A stretch of 64,000 nucleotides of DNA. It comes from Nocardioides sp. S5. GTDB taxonomy: Bacteria > Actinomycetota > Actinomycetes > Propionibacteriales > Nocardioidaceae. The DNA lies in the NCBI RefSeq assembly GCF_017310035.1, contig NZ_CP022296.1, forward strand, positions 1,240,001-1,304,000, written 5' to 3'. Below are positions 60,246 through 64,000 of this stretch, one piece after another (positions within the stretch are counted from its first letter, which is position 1; the number at the start of each line of letters is the position of its first letter). Both the position numbers and the translations under genes were made by a program. The notes beneath the pieces are model-generated. The model worked only from the letters and a program-made list of their open reading frames with translations. It was not told the DNA's origin and did no database searches.

Positions 60246-61817
60246 TCACCTAAGTGGTCCGACAGGTGCTGAGCGATCAATGCCCGCAGACTTTCTGCAT
60301 GGCATGCCGTGGTCCGGCGAAGATGCTGGGGTGCCGTGGCCGCCATGTTGCGCGTTGTCCGCTGCCGAGAGCCAAGCGGGGCGATGGCTACTGCCGTTGG
60401 AGTGCGCGAGCATGGCAGAGGCTGCCGCGGTGGATGCCGCGGCCGCGGTTGCCGTACTCGCCGAACGCAAGGCTTCCCGTACGGGCTGCGGCACCGTGAT
60501 GGCGCGTCGGGCGAGGATGTCGGCGGGGGAGACCCACACGACGTCACCCTCGGCCGGCGGGCTGGCCAGCCCGGACTCGACGTCGTTGTGCGCTCGCCGG
60601 GACAGGGCTCGCGCGGGGCCGGTGAGGTTAGGGGTGTCGGCCTTCTCGGCTACGACGTGCGCGAGCTCGGAGCCGGCCTCGATCGCGCGGAGGGTCGCCA
60701 CGGTGGCCTGGGGGAGTCCGGGCCGGGTGCCGATGACCTCTGGTGTTGCGAGGGTGGTGGTGTCGTGGGTGATCTGGCGGTAGGCGGCGCGGACCTCCGC
60801 CGCCGCGCGAGCCAAGGGCTCCTCCAGGCGGGCTCCCGGGGGAGCGAGGTCGCCCCAGCGGCTGGCCAGGTTGCTCCAGGAGCGCCCTGCCTCGGCGATC
60901 GCGGGGACCAGGCGGTCCGACGGCTCGACGATGCCGGCGGTGGCGGCCGCGTCGACGAGCACCATGCTGGCACCGGCGATGAGTCCCTGCGTGCGGGCGA
61001 TGAGCAAGATGTTGGACGGCGCGAGGTCGCGAGCCAGCGCGCGGTGGGACTGGATGTCCCAGCTGGCCAAGGCCTGCGCGAGGCGGCCGGGGTCGTCGAC
61101 CGGCCTGATCGCCTCGCCGGCGAGGGCTTGAGCGAACCGGTCGTTCAGGTAGCTGCGTGCGGTGTTCTCGCACGCCGACATCCGATCGACCCAGACCCCG
61201 GCGGGTGCGATCGCGTAGGGGGAGTGGTGCTGGGCCAGCTGGACGCGGCCGCCCGCCGCACGGGCGTCGTTGACGCGGTCGCGTCCGTTGTCGTGCAGGG
61301 CGACGTTGACGGCGTGGGCGGTCAGGTAGAGACCGTGCATGATCCTGGTCCGGGCTGCCTCGAGGTCGCGGTGGGCGTCGGGCTGCTCGTGGGGGATCTC
61401 GGCGCCGTAGCGGCGCACCAGAGCCGCGGCGTTGAGCAGGGTCTGGGTTATCTGGTCGACGCGGGGGTTGGTCGGTCCCTGGCCTGGCCAGGCCGTCCGG
61501 CCGGTCAGGCTGGCCTCGATGGTCGAGGCTTGCGCCGACAGGCTGGTGATGGGCCGATCGCGCTCGTCGACGCCAGGCCGGCGACCCGGTAGCGAGGCCC
61601 AGAGGTCCTCCGCGGCCGCGACCATCGTCGGCCAGCTCCGCAGGAGCGTGCCGGCGTCGTCGCCTCCGACGTCCATGAGCAGCTGGCGGGCCTGGTAGTC
61701 GACGTCGAAGAGCATTTCGCCGACGCTGCGGACGTCGCGCGAGGTCACCGGGATCTGGTCGATGTCGAAGAGCTCCTCGTCGATGTCGGCGTACGCGGGG
61801 CGCAGGTCAGTAGCCAA
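60246..61817 (-). CDS. Hypothetical mobile-element protein
   Basis: A 523-residue, helix-rich soluble protein with an acidic N-terminus (ADIDEELFDIDQIPVTSRDV) and a long Ala-rich C-terminal segment that may be a linker. No family recognised. A TTG start at 61817 is likely because the gene overlaps the upstream stop by 11 bases. Proteins of this size occur in actinobacterial conjugative elements, but I cannot assign a role. Confidence 0.6.
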   Translation of the reverse strand: MATDLRPAYADIDEELFDIDQIPVTSRDVRSVGEMLFDVDYQARQLLMDVGGDDAGTLLRSWPTMVAAAEDLWASLPGRRPGVDERDRPITSLSAQASTIEASLTGRTAWPGQGPTNPRVDQITQTLLNAAALVRRYGAEIPHEQPDAHRDLEAARTRIMHGLYLTAHAVNVALHDNGRDRVNDARAAGGRVQLAQHHSPYAIAPAGVWVDRMSACENTARSYLNDRFAQALAGEAIRPVDDPGRLAQALASWDIQSHRALARDLAPSNILLIARTQGLIAGASMVLVDAAATAGIVEPSDRLVPAIAEAGRSWSNLASRWGDLAPPGARLEEPLARAAAEVRAAYRQITHDTTTLATPEVIGTRPGLPQATVATLRAIEAGSELAHVVAEKADTPNLTGPARALSRRAHNDVESGLASPPAEGDVVWVSPADILARRAITVPQPVREALRSASTATAAAASTAAASAMLAHSNGSSHRPAWLSAADNAQHGGHGTPASSPDHGMPCRKSAGIDRSAPVGPLR

Positions 61818-62172
61818 GGCCGCGGGCTTCCCGGATGAGGTCGCACAGGTCGAGGACCAGCTGCCAGCCGTGGACCAGGTCCGGCTGGTGCAGCGGTAGC
61901 GGGCGGGTCAGTTCCTCGGCCTCGGTGAGCAGCTGCAGGGGCGTGCGCTCCTCGAGGTCGGGGAGCGGGTCGACGTCGGGCAGTTCGTAGTCGTCGGGCA
62001 GCAGGGCGCTGGCCTGGGAGTGCGCGAGGTAGACACCTAGCCCGAGGTCATGGAGCGGGGAGTCGGGGGCGGCCTCGTCGGCGTCGCTCCACACCTGGGC
62101 AGCGGCCTGGTGCAGCAGCTGGGCGATCGAGCCGAGGCGGTCCCAGGTGCCGTCAGCGTTGAGGGTGTCCAC
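61807..62172 (-). CDS. Hypothetical mobile-element protein
   Basis: A 121-residue acidic protein (DSPLHDLGLGVYLAHSQA, PDDYELPDVDPLPDLEER). No family recognised. The GTG at 62172 follows GAAAGGAA. It is coupled with the next gene by an 11-base overlap. Probably one operon with the 523-residue protein; position in the element suggests a shared function. Confidence 0.6.
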   Translation of the reverse strand: MDTLNADGTWDRLGSIAQLLHQAAAQVWSDADEAAPDSPLHDLGLGVYLAHSQASALLPDDYELPDVDPLPDLEERTPLQLLTEAEELTRPLPLHQPDLVHGWQLVLDLCDLIREARGLGY

Positions 62173-62389
62173 GGGTGTTCCTTTCAGTCGGAGGTCGGTC
62201 TGGCCCATGAACCCACGTCCCGGCCGCAGCCCGCTGCGCCGAGCGGCGGGCTGTGGATAACTCGGGGTGCTGTCGGCACCTGGACACAAACTGGTCTCGT
62301 TCGCCTATGTCGTTCGGTGGTTGCCGGACGATCACCGCGAGCAAAGTCAAGAGATCCGCACTAGTGCTGCAAGATGGAGGAGGGTCGAG

Positions 62390-63256
62390 ATGAGGTTCCC
62401 GATGACCGTGCTGAGAGCCGTGACGCTGGCGCCGGCACTGCTGGTGAGCTTCGTCCTCACCGTGGTGGTGTGCGCCCTGCTCCCGCCGGCGCTGGGCCTC
62501 GTGGCGTTCATGGCTGCGGGCGGCGTGCTGGTCGCGCTGGCGCTGGGCCAACTGCAAGAGCCTGCGGTCGCAGCGTTGACCAGGTCGCGGCCGGCGACGG
62601 AGGCCGAGCTCCGGGTGATGGCGCCGGTGCTGGCCGAGCTGGGCGGCCGCGGTGTCGACGTCGGCGCGCTGTTCGTGCGCCGGATCCAGCGACCGAGCAC
62701 CCCGGTGGCGGTGGCGATCGGCCGGCGCACCGTGGTGGTCAGCCCTGGGCTGGTCGAGGCGACGTACCACGGCGGTGTGACCGGCGCGGAGGCGGCCGCC
62801 GCGCTGGCTCATGCGGTCGGCCGGCGCCAGGCGATCCGGCCGCGGCTGGAGCTGGCCGTGCTCGCGGCGACGGCGCCGTGGCGGCTGGTGGTGGCGACGT
62901 TCCGCGGCGTCGGCCGGGCCTTCGCCTGGCTTCCGTTCACGCGGCTGGCCTGGACGCTGCGCGGCGTCGTGGGGGTTATCTGCGTGGTGCAGTCGGTCGT
63001 CGAGGACCGGGCCTGGGCCGGTCTGCTCGGGGGCACAGTCATCGCGCTGACCTATCTGGTGCCGGCGGCCGGCCGGCGGATCGAGCTCCACACGGAGGCC
63101 GAGGCGGACCAGTTCGTGCTCTCGCTCGGCCTCGGTCCCGTGCTGGCAGGTCTGCTGCGTCGCTACGGGCACCCGATGACCCTCGAGCGGATGCAGCGCC
63201 TGGAGACGGCCGTCGAGCAGCCTCAGCGGCCGCGGCTTCACCTGGTGCACGGCTGA
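62390..63256 (+). CDS. M48-like membrane protein with degenerate zinc motif
   Basis: A 288-residue protein. Two N-terminal membrane helices (about 15-60), then a domain like M48 metallopeptidases (SRPATEAELRVMAPVLAEL, AIGRRTVVVSPGLVEA). Where HExxH is expected the sequence reads AAALAHAVGRRQA, so two of the zinc ligands are lost. Further helices follow. It may be a catalytically dead relative. GGAGG precedes the ATG at 62390. Confidence 0.6.
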   Translation: MRFPMTVLRAVTLAPALLVSFVLTVVVCALLPPALGLVAFMAAGGVLVALALGQLQEPAVAALTRSRPATEAELRVMAPVLAELGGRGVDVGALFVRRIQRPSTPVAVAIGRRTVVVSPGLVEATYHGGVTGAEAAAALAHAVGRRQAIRPRLELAVLAATAPWRLVVATFRGVGRAFAWLPFTRLAWTLRGVVGVICVVQSVVEDRAWAGLLGGTVIALTYLVPAAGRRIELHTEAEADQFVLSLGLGPVLAGLLRRYGHPMTLERMQRLETAVEQPQRPRLHLVHG

Positions 63257-63291
63257 GGCTGTTCTCTGGCGGTGCGGCGGCCGGCGGCGGG

Positions 63292-63453
63292 CTACTCGTC
63301 GTCCTGGAAGCCGGACGTGGAGTGGTGCACGCAGCCGCGGCCGTCGCCCTCGTGCGGCTTGTGGTTCATGCAGGGCAGCGACCCCAGCTTGTGTGAGCAG
63401 TCGACCCAGCGGACGGTCGAGGATCCGGTTGTCGGCGCGAGTGCGGTAGCCAT
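63292..63453 (-). CDS. Small Cys/His-rich protein
   Basis: A 53-residue protein with VDCSHKLGSLPCMNHKPHEG and GCVHH, giving three Cys and five His in a short span, probably a metal-binding knuckle. AGGAGG lies 5 bases before the ATG. It belongs to the element's small-gene cluster on the minus strand. No family recognised. Confidence 0.65.
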   Translation of the reverse strand: MATALAPTTGSSTVRWVDCSHKLGSLPCMNHKPHEGDGRGCVHHSTSGFQDDE

Positions 63454-63462
63454 CGGGGCCTC

Positions 63463-63693
63463 CTATCGGCGCGGGCCGCGGCGGCGGCCGAGCTGAGGCC
63501 GCTGGTAGGCGGCGGTGTCGGTGTGGTCGTGCTGGCGACCGGACCGGCGGACCAGTGCGATCTCGGCGTCGGGGGAGGGGCCGGTGTCGGCGGCCGCGGC
63601 CTGGGCAGCTCCTTCCTCGCTGGCCCTGATCTCCTCGGCGCGCTGTCGCGCCTCCTCCTCGAGCGCGGCTTCCTCGCGAGCGGCGTCACTCAT
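63463..63693 (-). CDS. Small hypothetical coiled-coil protein
   Basis: A 76-residue protein. The first 35 residues are an Ala/Glu-rich predicted coiled coil (MSDAAREEAALEEEARQRAE), followed by a basic tail ending LGRRRGPRR. No family recognised. The ATG at 63693 is preferred over an upstream start. It is 9 bp upstream of the Cys/His-rich gene. Confidence 0.5.
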   Translation of the reverse strand: MSDAAREEAALEEEARQRAEEIRASEEGAAQAAAADTGPSPDAEIALVRRSGRQHDHTDTAAYQRPQLGRRRGPRR

Positions 63694-63823
63694 GTGAACT
63701 CCCATGGATTCCGTGGACCGGCACCGGCTGCGCCGGTCCTCCTGGTCACCTATGTGCGGACCAAGGGCCCGGGCGATCACCGCGGCCCGACTGGATTGGA
63801 AAGTCGCGGGGCCCTGCCGGTGC

Positions 63824-64000
63824 TCAGGCCGGCTGGGCCAGCAGCGTGGCGCCCAGCATCTGTGCCGCGTGCTCGAGGACGCCGTGGCAACCGGTCCCGC
63901 CCGGGCGGTCGCAGCACGGATGGGTATCGAAGCCCTCGTCTACGACGATGCGGTGCAGCTGGCCACCGCAGGCACGACAGCGCCGTCCGGCGTGGGCGGG
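63824..64000 (-). CDS. Zinc-ribbon-like protein (partial, N-terminus beyond window)
   Basis: The last 58 codons of a minus-strand gene are open to the window edge. CRACGGQ, PCCDRPGGTGC and a helical tail (EHAAQMLGATLLAQPA) suggest a zinc-binding ribbon. It reads well in codon use. Family unknown; belongs to the integrated element. Confidence 0.5.
   Translation of the reverse strand, partial: PAHAGRRCRACGGQLHRIVVDEGFDTHPCCDRPGGTGCHGVLEHAAQMLGATLLAQPA

Larger units (their letters stand above)
58337..64000. mobile_element. Integrated element next to tRNA-fMet (partial, continues beyond window)
   Basis: A tyrosine integrase and an excisionase-like gene lie beside the tRNA, followed by genes without housekeeping homologues and by several small Cys-rich genes. 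This is a typical end of an actinobacterial integrative element or prophage. The other attachment site, expected to repeat part of the tRNA 3' end, is outside the window. No capsid or conjugation gene is visible yet, so the class is undecided. Confidence 0.7.

Overview
The window is high-GC actinobacterial DNA. GTG starts and ATGA/GTGA stop-start overlaps are common. Several genes are typical of the order Propionibacteriales or of actinobacteria in general: a DUF222 HNH nuclease, mycoredoxin, WhiB7, UPF0182, a DUF2342 protein, a PPA1309-family protein, AdnAB and UvrD2. A Nocardioides-like organism fits best. This is inference from gene content; there is no rRNA gene to settle it.

Layout. 1-2.96 kb: end of a MoxR ATPase gene, a DUF58 protein, a small membrane protein, an alkyltransferase-like (ATL) protein and a PlsC acyltransferase. 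2.9-8.0 kb: a minus-strand operon DUF2877-FdrA-DUF1116 (AllH/AllF/AllG-like, a putative carbamoyltransferase) divergent from a PucR-type regulator. 8.0-14.4 kb: a patchwork with a truncated methyltransferase, a P-loop kinase, an SOS-box-controlled HNH gene, an IS110 element, a flavin reductase and a hydrolase. 14.6-21.9 kb: an operon-like run with an NCS2 uracil/xanthine-type permease, a three-subunit molybdenum hydroxylase, CoxG and an amidase. 22.8-26.9 kb: HyuA/HyuB. 27-32.2 kb: an NAD(P)-binding protein, a methyltransferase, a two-component pair, an SPFH-like protein and a cation/proton antiporter. 32.3-34.3 kb: carbamate kinase and a barbiturase/cyanuric acid hydrolase-family ring-opening amidohydrolase.

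34.4-58.2 kb is a housekeeping block: AdnA/AdnB-like helicase-nucleases, DeoD, NudC, a Nudix hydrolase, mycoredoxin, UvrD2 and WhiB7. WhiB7 is preceded by an upstream ORF and mutually exclusive hairpins. Then come small zinc proteins, a crotonase, a PHP protein, MoaE, a Lon-like PDZ protease and UPF0182. At 58.26 kb an initiator tRNA-Met is followed by a tyrosine integrase, an excisionase-like protein and unknown genes running off the window. This is one end of an integrated mobile element.

The genes between 2.9 and 34.3 kb suggest one theme, catabolism of a pyrimidine-like heterocycle. The permease would import it and the Mo hydroxylase oxidise it. The ring-opening amidohydrolase would make a ureido acid, and the amidase or the AllFGH-like complex would cleave that. 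Carbamate kinase would recover ATP from carbamoyl phosphate, and PucR would regulate. The individual families are well supported; their assembly into one pathway is inference.
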